A stretch of 64,000 nucleotides of DNA from Gnetum montanum (lineage: Eukaryota > Streptophyta > Gnetopsida > Gnetales > Gnetaceae): contig MNCI01002337.1 of assembly GCA_015680685.1 (NCBI GenBank), positions 232,744 to 296,743 of the forward strand, read 5' to 3'. How positions within the stretch are numbered: the first letter of the stretch is position 1; each line of letters begins with the position of its first letter. The notes under the pieces were generated by a model. The model did not search any database. It was not told the origin of the DNA and saw only the letters and a list, made by a program, of their open reading frames with translations. Shown here piece after piece: positions 36,841 to 48,529 of the stretch. Position numbers and translations under genes: made by a program.

Positions 36841-38019
36841 TAGGTGCATGGAAAGGGGATGAACTAGTCTTTGAATGTTGATGTGATGTCACTGAATGTG
36901 GTTGGTTTGGGTCTAGACTAAGGATGGATCCTATTGGGTCACTTAATTACACACTTCACAAGGGATTTCATGTGACCAACAGTAGGAATTCCATCTCCCT
37001 CCCTCTTCTCTTCATCATTTGTATCCCATTATTGACCTCACTGCTAGTTCTATGTCTTGAATGTCTATCATGCTCTGCTAGAACTTCTAATTCTTCAGCT
37101 AGTTCTCATGGATTTGGGTATTAACTCATGGTCACCATTAATTAACTATAGGGCCCACAAACTCCTGTGTTAACGATATGCAAGGGCTAGTGAGGTTATT
37201 GCCTACCATGGGGAGGATCCACTTGCATATCCTTTGGTTTTGTTTGTTAATCTCCTATCCCCTTGATCTGGTTGGTCAATAATTTTTGTGCTAACCATTG
37301 CATGGTCCCTCATCCACAAAGTTCCATACTATGACATTCTCCTACCTTTGAATCTTCTTCTAGTTACAATCTTCCTTTCTCTTTCACACATACTGTTCTC
37401 TGGTCTCTGTGACCTCGAATCACCCCCATGTTGTGCTCCAATTCATAGCTTTGGAATTTTTCTTTAATAGTCAATGTAGGTCAACATTCAAAGCACAACT
37501 ACATCAACTAGGCCCCATATACGCATCCCACTACATTTACGCAGCCTCGTCTACATGGCCCTATCGATGCATGGAAAAAATCCTATATATACCCACGTTG
37601 CATCTTTGAACTTTGTCCATTTGTACACATAGCTAGGGGATTTTTTCCATTTTTCTACACCACATCTTCTTTCCACGCATCTACTTTTCCTACCATGTGT
37701 TCTAATCTACTTATCTTTTCCCTCTTTTGCAATTGAAGGTATGCTCTTCATCATGGGGGGTGAGGTCTATAATTATTATTATAATTATCAAAGACTTAAC
37801 ATCTCTTAGGGGACAGACAAGAAAAAACAAAAATAACACTATAAATTACTACTCATGTCTTATTGTTTTTTCTAACCCCTCAAATATACTCCGGGGAACC
37901 TAATAGGCTGCACGTGCCATTGTCATAGCTTGGTCAAAACGAGAAGGTGTATGATTGCCATTTTAAGCAACTTATACACATTTTAATTCATGGTTATGCT
38001 ATGACTATAGATGACACCC
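36841..38019 (+). other. Element E spacer
   Basis: It matches the spacer of element F: the word GTCACTGAATGTGGTTGGTT occurs near 36885 and again near 54662. It also matches that of C in reverse. There is no conserved coding frame; the short open frames at 36924 and 37409 are not shared with the homologous copies. Confidence 0.55.
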
Positions 38020-40855
38020 AAATCGAGGCATCCAAGGGGAGAAGGACCATCCCAGCCAAGGGACAAGCAACCTAGAATGGGAAGAGGATGAGGTGCACAA
38101 CCTCTAGAGCATGCAGAGGGCTCACATGCAACTGGCCCCCTCCACGAAGAACTTAACATGGAATCTATTTGTTAGATTCCAAAAATGGATGTCCTTGCTG
38201 AACAATTGCAAAGGGATGAGACTCCTGTGGTAGCACCATGGCTTGAGGTCACCCTAACCCAAGCTTGTATTGATGCTATCAAGCCGAGGGAGCTACAATG
38301 AATGGTCCTTCAGGAGTTAAACTTTGGACCATTTCTAGAGAATGCACTAGAGGAAGTCAAAACCTAATTGCAAAATTCTCCTATGTGGTCAATGATTACC
38401 TCTAGTGGTGAATGGTACCTAGGAGAAACTTACCTCTTCTAGATGAATTAGCAACCGAGGTCCAAAGTAAGAATCAAAGACATTCATGTCTCTTACTCTA
38501 CTAAAGCAATTACACAAGCCTAGGGTTGCTAAAGATTGGAGCTGATGTGGCAGAGATCTCCAAACAAGTAGACCCTGAGGTAAAAGGGGAGTGGATTAGG
38601 TGGTGCTATGGGGTAGAATGCAAGAATTTTAACACCCTAACCACCACAGAGAGGGATTCAAAAATCATGTCTTACCACTTGAATCCAACAGTAAGACCCG
38701 ACAAGACCATTGCCTTCTCTGCTCGTGCATGCGCTACTCTAAGCAGAAATTTCCCCATCAACCTTCCACAGTTGCTTTTCCTAGAGATTGACAAGAGATT
38801 TGCTAAAAATGAACATGGAAGGCGAGCTTTACCCTTTCCCTGCCTAATCAGAAAATTTTGCAAACAAGCAGGGATAGCACGATATGTCAATAACACACTT
38901 CATCATGCCTCAATTTCTTCATGGCAGGAGATGATGACAAAGAAGACTCTGGCCACAACACAACTTAGGGAAGAGTAGTAATCACCTCCACCACTTGGAA
39001 AAACAACAAGGTCAAGCTCATAGACAATGGCAGAACACATACACGAGATTCAACAATTGCTCTTGAGCTAACAAGAGTGATCAGAAGGAATTAGTGAAGG
39101 AGAAGACCCTTTAATCTATTGCCTTGCAATAAGCCATCTCGAACAAGTGGCTTGATCGGTGAGTCTGCTAGAGAGAGTAGGGTCAATTTTTTCTATTGCC
39201 TAAGTACAAGTACCTACTAGAACTGATCCTAGTGTCTAAGAAGTAACAATGTCCACCCAATAGTTATTTCCTAAAGTTTCAAGAACTGCCGCTACTTTTT
39301 TAATGTGCTTGGAGGATGGAGAGGAGGAGACTGTCTTGGTAATACAACACTAGGGACAAGAAGTTGTGGCTAAAGTGGTTGTTGACATAATTGCTATAGC
39401 ACTTAATGCACCTACGATGCCTGTACTAGATATACATGGACTTGAAGATGTACATACATATGTAGGAACTTCATGTAGCAGAATCAATGTCACCCAACAT
39501 GAAGAGTTGTTGGACCAACTATTGGGAATAGGGCAACCACTTCTGGATGTCTTTGATCTTCTATACAACATTACTACGACCTAATTAGAGCTGCTCTCAA
39601 CAAGGGGCAAGTGCCACATCTTGAAGAGGCAGCTTGAAGTGGCACAAGTGGATCATCAATGCTTGGTGGTGGAAGTTTCCCAATTAAGGGCCCAACTTGC
39701 TGACCCAGCTCTTCTCAATCATGAACTCACTAGGGATGAAGCTTTTCAATAGCTTCAAACCAAACTTCAGAAGGTTGAGGATGAGAGATAGTTGGCAATC
39801 TTTGAAAAGTCCTTAACAGATGTCCATTCTTACATCTAAATAAGAACTTGGCAGAGGTTCACCAAGAGAATGTCAAACTAACCATAGAAGTTCATCACCT
39901 ATGCAATGTTGGTGTTGAGAATCAACACATGAAAGACTTCATCCATCAATAGCAGGAGGAGCTAGCTAGGGTAAATACTAATGTGAGGAGATTGGTAGCT
40001 AAAAATCGTAATCTATCTATGGAGGAAGTTTGATCCTTGCAAAACAAATCAGCAATTGAAATCACCACTTCGAAAAATGAGGTCCTTAAGTTTGAACAAG
40101 TTAAAAATCACTATAGGGACCAAGTGGGATTGTAAGAAGTAAATGAAAAAGAGATTCAAATTGCAAAGGCTAAAATGAACCAAGCACTCTAGTAGCTCTG
40201 GGAAGAAGGTGAGGTGTGATAGCCCATCTTCGATGGCTTGAACACCTACAACTAGGCTAAGATTTACCTCAAAGAGCTACAAATTGAAGAAATGACAAAA
40301 CGCATGGAGTTAGCCAATCTCCATTATGCAAACCTAGCAATGCTAATAGCTAGAACACTGCGGTTAGACCTAGAGAAAAAAGTGGGCACCTCGTATTCTT
40401 TATACAAGGGTGAGTTCCAAGTGCATAAAGAGATAAAGCAAAAGCTAGAAATAGCCAATGCAAAACTCAAAGTCCTTCACACTCGTTTTGAAGGATAACA
40501 TGTGGTTGCAGAGAACTTGGCCTGATAAATGAACAACTACCAACAACTATAGACATTGATCTAAGCATTTGATATCAAATGAAAATAATTCACTACTTAG
40601 TTTATCAATTTGAAGGAACTCTTTCCTACACTTCCATGTCCTTAGGATGTTCCCATTCTAGCACACATTATTGAAGTTGCTTGAATAGTGAATGATCCCA
40701 GAATCAAAGAAGATAAAATGAGGGCATTATTGGAGGTTTTTCAATTGCCTCCAAAAGTTGCAGCTACTACAAGAAAACCGTTATCAACACCACAACAACC
40801 ACATGCACCAGAAGATGGTGAAGGCTCATCAGAACCACTGCCACTAGGGATGGTA
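38020..40855 (+). pseudogene. Element E extra ORF: PMD-like domain plus long coiled coil
   Basis: This is the best preserved copy of the extra protein. After a basic start, it has LNFGPFLENALEEV and SGEWYLGETY (38310-38450). The open frame 38526-38978 (150 residues) carries WIRWCYGVECKNFNTLT, KIMSYHLNPTVRPDKT, ACATLSRNFPINLPQLLFLE, and RALPFPCLIRKFCKQAGI. Then come 39366-39584 (HEELLDQLLGIGQPLLDV) and a coiled coil rich in E/K/L/Q at 39600-40500, including ANLHYANLAML at 40308-40340. It closes with LPCP.DVPILAHI and a Pro-rich tail to about 40855. It shares block order with A and G. No catalytic motif is recognisable. A structural or nucleic-acid-binding role is possible, but that is a guess. 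Confidence 0.65.
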
Positions 40856-41073
40856 TGACCTTCTCAAGTAACTTTAGCATTTTTTCGGTAGGGTGTTCAA
40901 TTTTTTCTCTGAACACCCCAATTCTGTAATTTTTTTTTGTACACTCGAGCACTTGGTATGTTAATAGAGTTAGTGTATGTGTAAATGTATTTTTTTGTGT
41001 GTACCATCAATAACTTCATACCTTCTAAATTGTAATAATCTCAAGGATGGATTTTCACTCAATCGTGGGGATA
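40856..41073 (+). other. Element E 3' non-coding end and polypurine tract
   Basis: Short AT-rich stretch ending GGATTTTCACTCAATCGTGG then GGATA, the tract that primes plus-strand DNA. The same GATGAGTTTTCATT(C/T)AGTCAT lead-in occurs before the LTRs of F and G, and in reverse in B and C. Confidence 0.65.
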
Positions 41074-41787
41074 TGATGAAGTGTTCAGTTGATATGTTGA
41101 CTGGGCTATGTTAATAGAGCCTCATTGATGTGGCCACATTGACATGACCCCATCAACATATCTGTCCATGCGTTAACATGATCCTATTAATGCAGAGTCT
41201 GTCTCTTGCTATAAATATGCATGTATCCGCAACATTTATGACATATTTTTGAGTAGTTGTAGCCAAATTATTGTAGTTTGTTCCTATAAGAATTAGAATA
41301 TTTTCCAAGTTCCTGTAGCAGGTGTGAGAAAGTTGTACGGATCTTTATTCGAGCACTAATATACAGTAGTGGTTAGGGTATGCTCAAAAACTTGGTAACC
41401 TAGTGATGCTTAATGTCTGGTAACCTAGTAGTGGTTAGGGTATGCTCATGATGTGCATGGAAGATGGGATCAGTTGCTTATGCTAGGGAGAGTTAAGTGA
41501 TAGAGTAGAACAATTATAAATTACACAACTTTTCATTCCCTATAATTAAAGAATTACACTTTAAAAGATAAAAATAAAACCAATAAAAATCATTTCCCTC
41601 AATCTCACTTAACCATCGCTTTAGAACACCACAAGTGAGGTTGGGAAGACAACGACTCTTCTAACTAAGGTTTTGCTGGCTCGAGTTTGGTGTATGCAAG
41701 TGACTTTAGTCTACAGAATTTGATCGAGTTGCATGTAAATGCCCGTGATTCATATGGTTGGATGTAGGGGTACCTCGCCACTCATTA
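41074..41787 (+). repeat. Element E right LTR
   Basis: It begins TGATGAAGTGTTCAG and ends GTACCTCGCCACTCATTA. The TATA box CTATAAATATGC lies near 41208. Compared with the left LTR it lacks about 230 bases after AATATACA (near 41371). Confidence 0.88.
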
Positions 41788-42618
41788 GTGGTTGTGCAAA
41801 GGTCCATCTCATCGTGACAACAAGTTTTCACATTGCTCCAATGTGCTTAATTGGACTAGCTAAACTTCTTGAGAGTACACATCCGTATCCCATTATAGCC
41901 TACTCCTATAGCTCAATCCCCTTTCATTCCCTACATAGTAAATATTACAAACCCTTTGATGCTCATGTGCTATGACCACATGGTTCCCTCTTCAAGTCAA
42001 ATTATAGAACCCAAGGTGGATGTAACATAAGTTGTCTCATGGGAAGCCTCTATTGGCAAGTCAAAGCCTAGGTGGATGTAACATAAGTCATCCTAGGGAG
42101 AAAATACTTGTCAAAAAAATGTGACATGGTTTCAAAAACACCAAAGCAAAGCCCATCTAGTGACACACAACTTAGTTGATGAAAAGCACCTCACAATGTG
42201 TAGAACCCAAAGCAAGCTCTCCTTGGAACAAATGAGTAAAAATAAAAAGCAAAAGGGGAAAGGCACATTCCCAAGCAATAATGCCACAATTTTGCAACCA
42301 GAAAAGCCCTAAATCTACACCAACTCTCTCATAGGCACTCCAACAAGAGGTCAACATTGTCAAGGGTAAGCCACTTTGGTGTCATGGTCACCATCAGCTA
42401 TGAAGTCCCTACATCATAACATCCTGTTTGCATCTCATCTTCCCTTTTATCCCAAACTCATCACCTACATGATTTTACTCCCACCTCTTGAACATGATGT
42501 CATGACATATAACCATGCATGGAAGAGTGACATTAATGTCAAGATTGTTGTGGTGTTTTTTTGTTCTTTGTCAACATCTCTCAAGCCACTCCTCTAGACG
42601 TCAATGAAGAGAGGCCAA
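41788..42618 (+). other. Element K 3' non-coding region and polypurine tract
   Basis: Ordinary K sequence after the E insertion. Two copies of a GGTGGATGTAACATAAGT word lie near 42014 and 42070. It ends in GAAGAGAGGCCAA, the purine-rich tract just before the 3' LTR. I see no conserved ORF. Confidence 0.55.
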
Positions 42619-43951
42619 TGAAACACCACCAAATCTTGCCCAACTATAAATTTTGACTAAGTGTTGAGACTACGCTCTTTCTAAGTTGGAAACATAGTCA
42701 ACCTCTCATGGAGAGCATAGTCAACATGAAGGCCACTTTTTGCAAATTTTTTCTAAGTGTTAAGACTATGCTCAACCCCAGTTGCAAGCGTAGTCAACCT
42801 TTTGCGGAAAGCATAGTCAACACGAAGGCTAATTCTACAATTTTCTCTAAGTGTCAACACAAAGCTAATTGTAGTAATTTTTTCTAAGTGGTGGGACTAT
42901 GCTCTCCACTATCCCAAAGCATAGTCAACCTCCAGTGGAGAGCATAGTCAACAAAAGGATAGGTTTTCATGAGTTTCAACAAATCCCAGAACTACCCTTA
43001 CCCCTAGTTGGAAGAATAGTCAACTTTCCATGGGGAGTGTAGTTTGCAAGAGACTCACTTTTCTCAAACTCCCTTAGCATTGGGAGTATGTTCTCCACTA
43101 CCCAGGAGCATAGTTAACCTCCAATGGAGAGCATAGTCAGCATGGAGACTAGTTTTTTGCAATTTTTTTGAAGTGTGGAACTATGCTCTCCCCTAGTCTA
43201 AAGTATAGTTAAGCATAGTCAGCAAGAACAACCTTCATAGTAGAAGTAACACCACCTAGCTCAACTCTAACTTAACTTTGGCATTTGAAGTTAGAAAAAT
43301 GCTTCTTTTTGTATTCCCTTTTTGGCCCCAAAATTGTAACTACACTCAAAACCACATGAAAGGGTGGAGAGCATAGTCTTGAAGCATAGTCTCCAAGTTG
43401 CATTTTTCAGGTACCTTAAGGTCTTCTTAGCACACACATGCACTTGGTAGTGTAGTCATAGTCTCGTAGTCTCACAAAGTTTGGTAGAGCATAGCAAAGT
43501 ACAACACCATCAATCTAGTGGAGAGTGTAGTTGGGTGACAGTGTAGTCCTCACCATCCCCTCTGCCACATGGTAATCATCTCATATTTTGCACTAATCCT
43601 AGGCTTATAAATACTTAAGCCCTCAACATTTTCAAGATGGAAAAATTTTAGAGTTGGCAAATTGGCAAATCAAAGCCTTGGCAAATCCAAATAGTTCTTG
43701 GAAAAGAAGCAAAGACATATTGATGAAGTTGTAGATCACCATAGCTCACTAGAGCTCACCAGAACACCACAACCAATGGTACACCATGGTGGCCAACCCT
43801 GCAGATGTAAACACCTCAGTGGAATGCCAGTCTTAGCAGTCAGACACCTCAAAGACTATGACTATGTTGTCCACTATGCTTATTGTACATCATGTACCTT
43901 CTAATCCCCTTTGGTGTTAACTATGTTCAACCCCATTTGGGGTGGTGTTCT

Positions 43952-44031
<80 letters not shown>

Positions 44032-44379
44032 ATTGTTTGCATTTTATTTTCATTTTTCACTATCCTACCACATAGCCATGCCTAAAACTATGCTTGAGAA
44101 ACAGTCTCCGCATGTTGGCACCCTCATTTTTGCCAAAAATATTGACTATTCTTGACCCCATTAACACCATTAACACTACTTGAACACTTAGTCCCATTTT
44201 GCATCAACACACTGGCTAACCATGATGCACCCTTGTTACATCTAGTAAGTCCCTATTTGATTGTCCAAACCATTTAGGGCACAACATCTTTACCTCCAAC
44301 AGCCCTTGCATGAATTTATGGTTAGGTTGTGCACCTGTGGACCTTAGTTGTTGAGCCATAAATGTTTTTAGTCACTATA
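42619..44379 (+). repeat. Element K 3' LTR
   Basis: It begins TGAAACACCACC and ends TTAGTCACTATA, where the final CA appears as TA. It is homologous to 13485-15983 without the solo LTR, and contains the 93-base tandem units (42670-43230) and a TATA-like TTATAAATAC near 43605. The CT-rich tract is much longer than in the 5' copy. Confidence 0.9.
43952..44027 (+). repeat. (CT)n microsatellite in the K 3' LTR
   Basis: About 37 uninterrupted CT dinucleotides. The 5' LTR has only a short, impure CT tract at the same place (15613-15630), so it expanded after insertion. The Ser-Leu repeat frame across it is not a gene. Confidence 0.95.
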
Positions 44380-45526
44380 GATAGGTTCATAGCTTGTATA
44401 ATTGACCTTGAGCATAGATCCCAAGGATCTCCCTCATTTCATTACAAACACCATATACGATGTGGAAAAGTTGCTCTTCCTTAGAGAAATCATGGCCTAG
44501 GAATCTATTTAGTAGAGAATAATATCTATGTAGGGCCATGTCCTAGGGTTTACATTGTTCTTGTCTCCATTCTTAGATCCATCTTCTCAAGTTTGAAATC
44601 CTTGAATAGGTTTGGTATTTCTCATGGAAGAGTTATAGCATTGTAAACCATTGTTGAATTATGTTTGGTGTCAATTATCTATACCACATCATGGCTTTGT
44701 CTATTAGTGTCCTTAGCAAGAGCTTAAGCTTTTGCCACCCACTTTCAATGTAGCATCATGGAAGTCTTGCAAGTGATGTCATCAAATTTAGGGATATTAT
44801 TCATATTGAGCATTTTTAGGCAACTTTCCCTACAATGCCTATGAGGTATCTAAAATGCCTCTATGATCTACATCAAGCTCTTAATGGCCAACAAGGGTTC
44901 ATCATCATAGGATGTGTTGTCGTAAAAATTTCTATTTCTATTTTCTTGATTGTGATGATTTTGATTGTGTTCATGTTGATGTCAATGATTTTTTCTATGA
45001 TTTCAATTTCTATTTTTATTTTGACCCCATAGTGGTGCTTTGTCTCTAAACCTACATTCATTTTGGTCAAAACTAGATGTTGAAGAGGAAGAGGAAGGTG
45101 AGGAACTGGGAGGATTGCCATGCCTACTATGGTGTTCCCCATGGTCCCTTGATTTATCCTTTCCATCTTTTGAGGAGGTCCTAGGCATTGAGGCCTTCCC
45201 TAGTCTAGGACTTACCTCATATCCTCTAGGGTTGTTTGCCTTAGGTGAATGTAGTCTTTAAGTGTCATCAGGGTGGTCATGAACATATGAAACCCTTTCA
45301 TGAGGTTGGTCACTCCAATGTTCTTCAACATATATATTGTTAGTTCTCTAATGAATGTTCTCACTATTCAATGCATTATCACCTCCTTGTGAAAGATACA
45401 TTGTTGTTGGTTTATTGTGTGTGTGATTTAATATTGTTTGTAAAAAAAATCATGAATGCATTTATAGTGATCGTGTATAATATAACTAATTTAGATAACT
45501 AGCACCATCCCTAGCCATGGCATCAA
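44380..45526 (-). pseudogene. Element A gag, N-terminal part and primer site
   Basis: Minus-strand frames at 44873-45188 are Ser/Lys/Asp/His-rich (DGKDKSRDHGEHHSRHG), like the start of the B gag. The stretch 44380-44530 aligns with the capsid region of B around 33700. The bases next to the LTR read TTGATGCCATGGCTAGGGAT on the minus strand (45507-45526), a decayed tRNA-Asp-type primer site. The frame is interrupted at 44380 by element K and continues at 13484. Confidence 0.72.
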
Positions 45527-46426
45527 TGATGAGCAACGAGGTACCCCTACATCCAACCATATGAATCACAAGCATTCATGCATAATCTAGTCAAATTTTG
45601 TGGATAGGACTAGTTGTCATATCTAGATCATTATGTCTTGATCGTAGTTCATTATGTTTCCACTTGGACTAGTGGTAGTTTTGTCATGTATGATTTAGTC
45701 CAAAGTGAAGCATATGATGATTGATGTTGTTCAGCCCTAAGCTACTCATGATAATAAAGAACTCAATTATTTAATTTATTAATAATGGAAAGTAAAGTCT
45801 AAACAAGCCTACATGTGATGAGTATCTATCCCTAACCATTCGTACATGCCTTGGACTTTGCATAACTACCATTGGGATTATCAATCGTACATCACTAGGT
45901 GTACCAAACAATACACTACTATGTTACCAAGTAATTACACTTAAATAGTTGCGATTAGTTGTACTCATTTTGCTTAATGAAAAGAATAATAAAGAGCAAT
46001 AAATGAAAACATTAACTAAGGAAAATAGTAAACATTTAAGTAAATTTAGGTAATTAAAAGCAATAATAAAGCTAAGTGGATGCTTCAATGATGAAAGTAA
46101 TCTTGATCTTTATTTCCAAACATGTAATGTGTCTAAGTACATCACACTCGAATAAGGATGTCATACAATCACTTAACATCACACTATAGGCATGCACTGG
46201 GAACTAACAAAACTTTGAAATCAAAAATCTATGAATCTATTCTATCTTTCTATATGCTAACTCCTCTCTCCCAACCATGCACCCAAGTGTCATATTTATA
46301 GGCTTACACAGAAGGTGCGATATCAGATGTTTAACATCGGAGGATGTGTCCCGATATTGAATACCCAACATCATAGCTCCAATATCAAATATCTGATATT
46401 GGAGCCCTACAAAACATGAATCATCA
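45527..46426 (-). repeat. Element A right (5') LTR
   Basis: It begins TGATGAGCAACGAGGTACC and ends CATGAATCATCA, followed by the CATGT duplication. It is homologous to 6247-7136. Near the right end lie ATATCAGATGTTTAACATCG and ATATCAAATATCTGATATTG dyads, and the minus-strand TATA box CTATAAATATGAC at about 46292-46304. Confidence 0.92.
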
Positions 46427-47114
46427 CATGTGAAATATATAATTATTGATACAATGAGTTTTGTGAGGGGAAAGACTACTATAGAGTATTGATAAAAGAT
46501 TAATGAAAATATTCTTAGAGCATCACAATGAGTTTTTAAAGGAAGATTAGTTATACTTACAGGAGACTTAGGTCAAATTCATCCTGTGCTTGATATTGTT
46601 CCTTATGCATCAAAGAACCCAAATATTGTATGAGTTTGACAATTCTTTGATACATTTATGTATTAGATGTAATTTATCATAAATGAGAAAAATAGTAGAG
46701 ATTTAGGAAAGTATAAATGCATGTTAGAAAAGAAAAAAGCCTTCATGAAGACTATCAATTCTTATGTGCTCAACTAAATATTCCATCAACTTCTAATGGA
46801 TTATATGGATTTGAGTACTCAATGCATTTATTTGATATAATCACACAACAAGAAGATGTTGTAGAAAATGTAAAAACTCATTACTTTATGTATTACAGAT
46901 AAAGATTTTCGTGGATCGAGAATCTTGGAAGATGATAAGGATGATGTTGATTGATATTTACTTATATGTAAAGGTGCATAAGTTATGATCATAATTAACC
47001 TTTGGCTAAAAGAAGAATTGGAGAATGATACGCTTGCATATTTTACAATATTATTTATTATTGTAGAAAATACCCATTTGTATTACCATCTTATGTTATT
47101 ACTGATTTTGACTA
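46427..47114 (+). pseudogene. Helitron helicase remnant, part 2
   Basis: Directly after the CATGT duplication the frame reads HVKYIIIDTMSFV, the PIF1/Helitron motif II with the usual D-E-M-S changed to D-T-M-S. Then come GRLVILTGDLGQIHPVLD (motif III, normally GDFGQLPPV) and VPYASKNPNIV. The open frame 46717-46902 and then GA.VMIIINLWLKEELENDTL follow, and VITDFDYV ends the piece, all in the order of Helitron helicases. Stops and frameshifts are frequent. The end coincides with the start of element D at 47115. Joined across element A, the frame is continuous with 4740-6246. Confidence 0.85.
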
Positions 47115-47350
47115 TGTGAGTCATGTTCTTACATGCTCCAATATCAAATACTCAATATAAGAGCCTCAATATTAGATTTTTATCACACTCCATTCTTGCA
47201 ATGCTCCAACAAATGCATATATGATGGGCTCTCCAGGAACTTCATGCTAAGTATGTTGTGCAAGATAGTGATGCTAGGGATTATTGTCCCACTAAGGCAC
47301 AACATCCTAGGGATTGCTAGTTAGAACAACATTATGAATCTATGAAGGGA
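47115..47350 (+). pseudogene. Element D truncated LTR and gag remnant
   Basis: Bases 47115-47205 are LTR-like. From about 47215 the frame reads LQELHAKYVVQDSDARDYCP, similar to the N-terminal gag of B (YVEYIASDYDIRDYHP). It then passes straight into the protease leader, so most of gag is deleted. Confidence 0.6.
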
Positions 47351-47403
47351 AAAGATTTAATGATCCTTCATTCAAAAATTTCAATACACCCTCAAATACA
47401 CCT

Positions 47404-48420
47404 ATGGTTGACAACCCTATTCCTCTGTCTTCCACTATATCAAATGCCTTCAAGTCCTCTTCAAGCCAAACATTTCCTAGGATCCATACTGTGATGCTTA
47501 CTCACATTGTATCTGATTGGATCCATGCTAGAAACCTTTCTAGGAAATTAGCTAATCTTGGGATTCCTCTTATTTATTTACAGATTGTTAGGAACAAACC
47601 ATATAAGGCTCTTATTGATTCTAGTTTTGATGTCAATCTAATCTCTCATGATATGTATATTGCATGGAACTTGCCTTCAAAGAAGAGCAATATTAGATTA
47701 GAATTGGTAGACCAGTCCATCACTATTCCATTGGGATTGGTAGAAGACATTGTGACCACTACTAGTGGGTGATCTTATCCTACTAATTCCTTAGTGATCA
47801 AAGTGGAGAACTAAAAAGGGGACTTCTCAATCATTATGGGAAGGGCATGTCTAAGCACTGTTAATGCTAGGATGGGCATCATAGATCTTTCCTTGGAAAT
47901 ATCCAAAGAGAATGCATTCAGAAATATCGAGAAGAAGTGAGTTTCATGCATCACATATAGTGATACATGGTGTAATTATATGCAAAAACTCTGAGCAGTG
48001 AAACAAGCATCTATCTCTACATGCAAGTAGTGTGCACCAAAAGTAGAAATTCAAAGGTTTCTATATATAGTGGACACAAAATAAGATGTCACCTAGTGGC
48101 TGACCATTGATTTTGAGAGTAGCACACTTTGTATGAAACCAACTAAGAGCTTGACATGTGCATTTTTCATAAGTATGGATGAACTAAAGAAATTTCATCA
48201 TGAACTCTTTGATGATGCAAATGATTATACCTATTGGGGAGAGTTGAAAATTCCTAAAACTTTCAAGCAAGATTCCATTGAACTAAAACCTCTATCAATT
48301 GGTATGGAATATATGTTCTTAAGAAATGGAAAGTTGGTCATAATCAATGCAAATATTGCTCTAGAATAGAAAATGATGCTATTGAATGTGGTTGAAAAAT
48401 GGGGAGTAGCTTTTGCCTAA
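47404..48420 (+). pseudogene. Element D protease and linker
   Basis: The frame 47404-47772 contains PYKALIDSSFDVNLISHDMY, where the catalytic D-S-G is D-S-S, and SITIPLGLVEDIVTTTSG. The flap region with IMGRACLSTVNARMG follows out of frame. The linker 48133-48369 (WGELKIPKTFKQDSIELKPL) corresponds to 31601-31921 of B. Confidence 0.8.
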
Positions 48421-48529
48421 TCATATTCTAAACTCATAAGGATTAATCCTAGGATATGCTAGCATCACATCTACACTAATCTTCCCATGAAGCCAAAGAG
48501 ATAGCCACAAAAGTGATTGAACCCCAAAT

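Larger units (their letters stand above)
36261..41787 (+). mobile_element. Element E: non-autonomous A-family element with the extra ORF
   Basis: The LTRs 36261-36840 and 41074-41787 are homologous. The right one ends TACCTCGCCACTCATTA, a family end with one change. Flanks are GTGGGT (36255-36260) and GTGGT (41788-41792), a duplication with one extra base. Between the LTRs there is post-pol spacer and the extra ORF only; gag and pol are absent. The polypurine tract CGTGGGGATA lies directly before the right LTR. The left LTR loses its end near 36840 and runs straight into spacer, so the deletion removed the LTR end, primer site and gag-pol. Confidence 0.85.
13485..44379 (+). mobile_element. 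Tat-like Ty3/gypsy element K, about 15 kb after removing nested insertions
   Basis: Homologous LTRs lie at 13485-15983 and 42619-44379; the ends are TGAAAC..TACA (TATA in the right copy). Flanks GATGG (13480-13484) and GATAG (44380-44384) are a target duplication with one mismatch. In order on the plus strand: gag, protease, a 2.6-kb interval with antisense ORFs, RT, RNase H, a second RNase H, integrase, a tandem-repeat array, then the 3' LTR. The second RNase H between RNase H and integrase, the 3' tandem repeats and the large size are Tat-clade features. Three later insertions (solo LTR, B, E) lie inside it. All genes contain stops. Confidence 0.88.
6247..46426 (-). mobile_element. LTR retrotransposon A, with 31 kb of nested insertions
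   Basis: Two homologous LTRs (6247-7136 and 45527-46426) in the same orientation bound the element, with identical CATGT duplications outside. The order primer site, gag, extra ORF, polypurine tract reads right to left, so the element is on the minus strand. Removing element K (13485-44379) leaves about 9.3 kb. Gag remnants are present at 44380-45300 and 12137-13484, and a long extra ORF lies at 7300-10030. No protease, RT, RNase H or integrase was found between them, so A is a non-autonomous relative of B. Confidence 0.9.

Noticed and set aside
43883-44155. 90-residue frame with a long Ser-Leu repeat
   Set aside because: It is the translation of a (CT)n microsatellite in a non-coding LTR; the 5' LTR copy lacks it.
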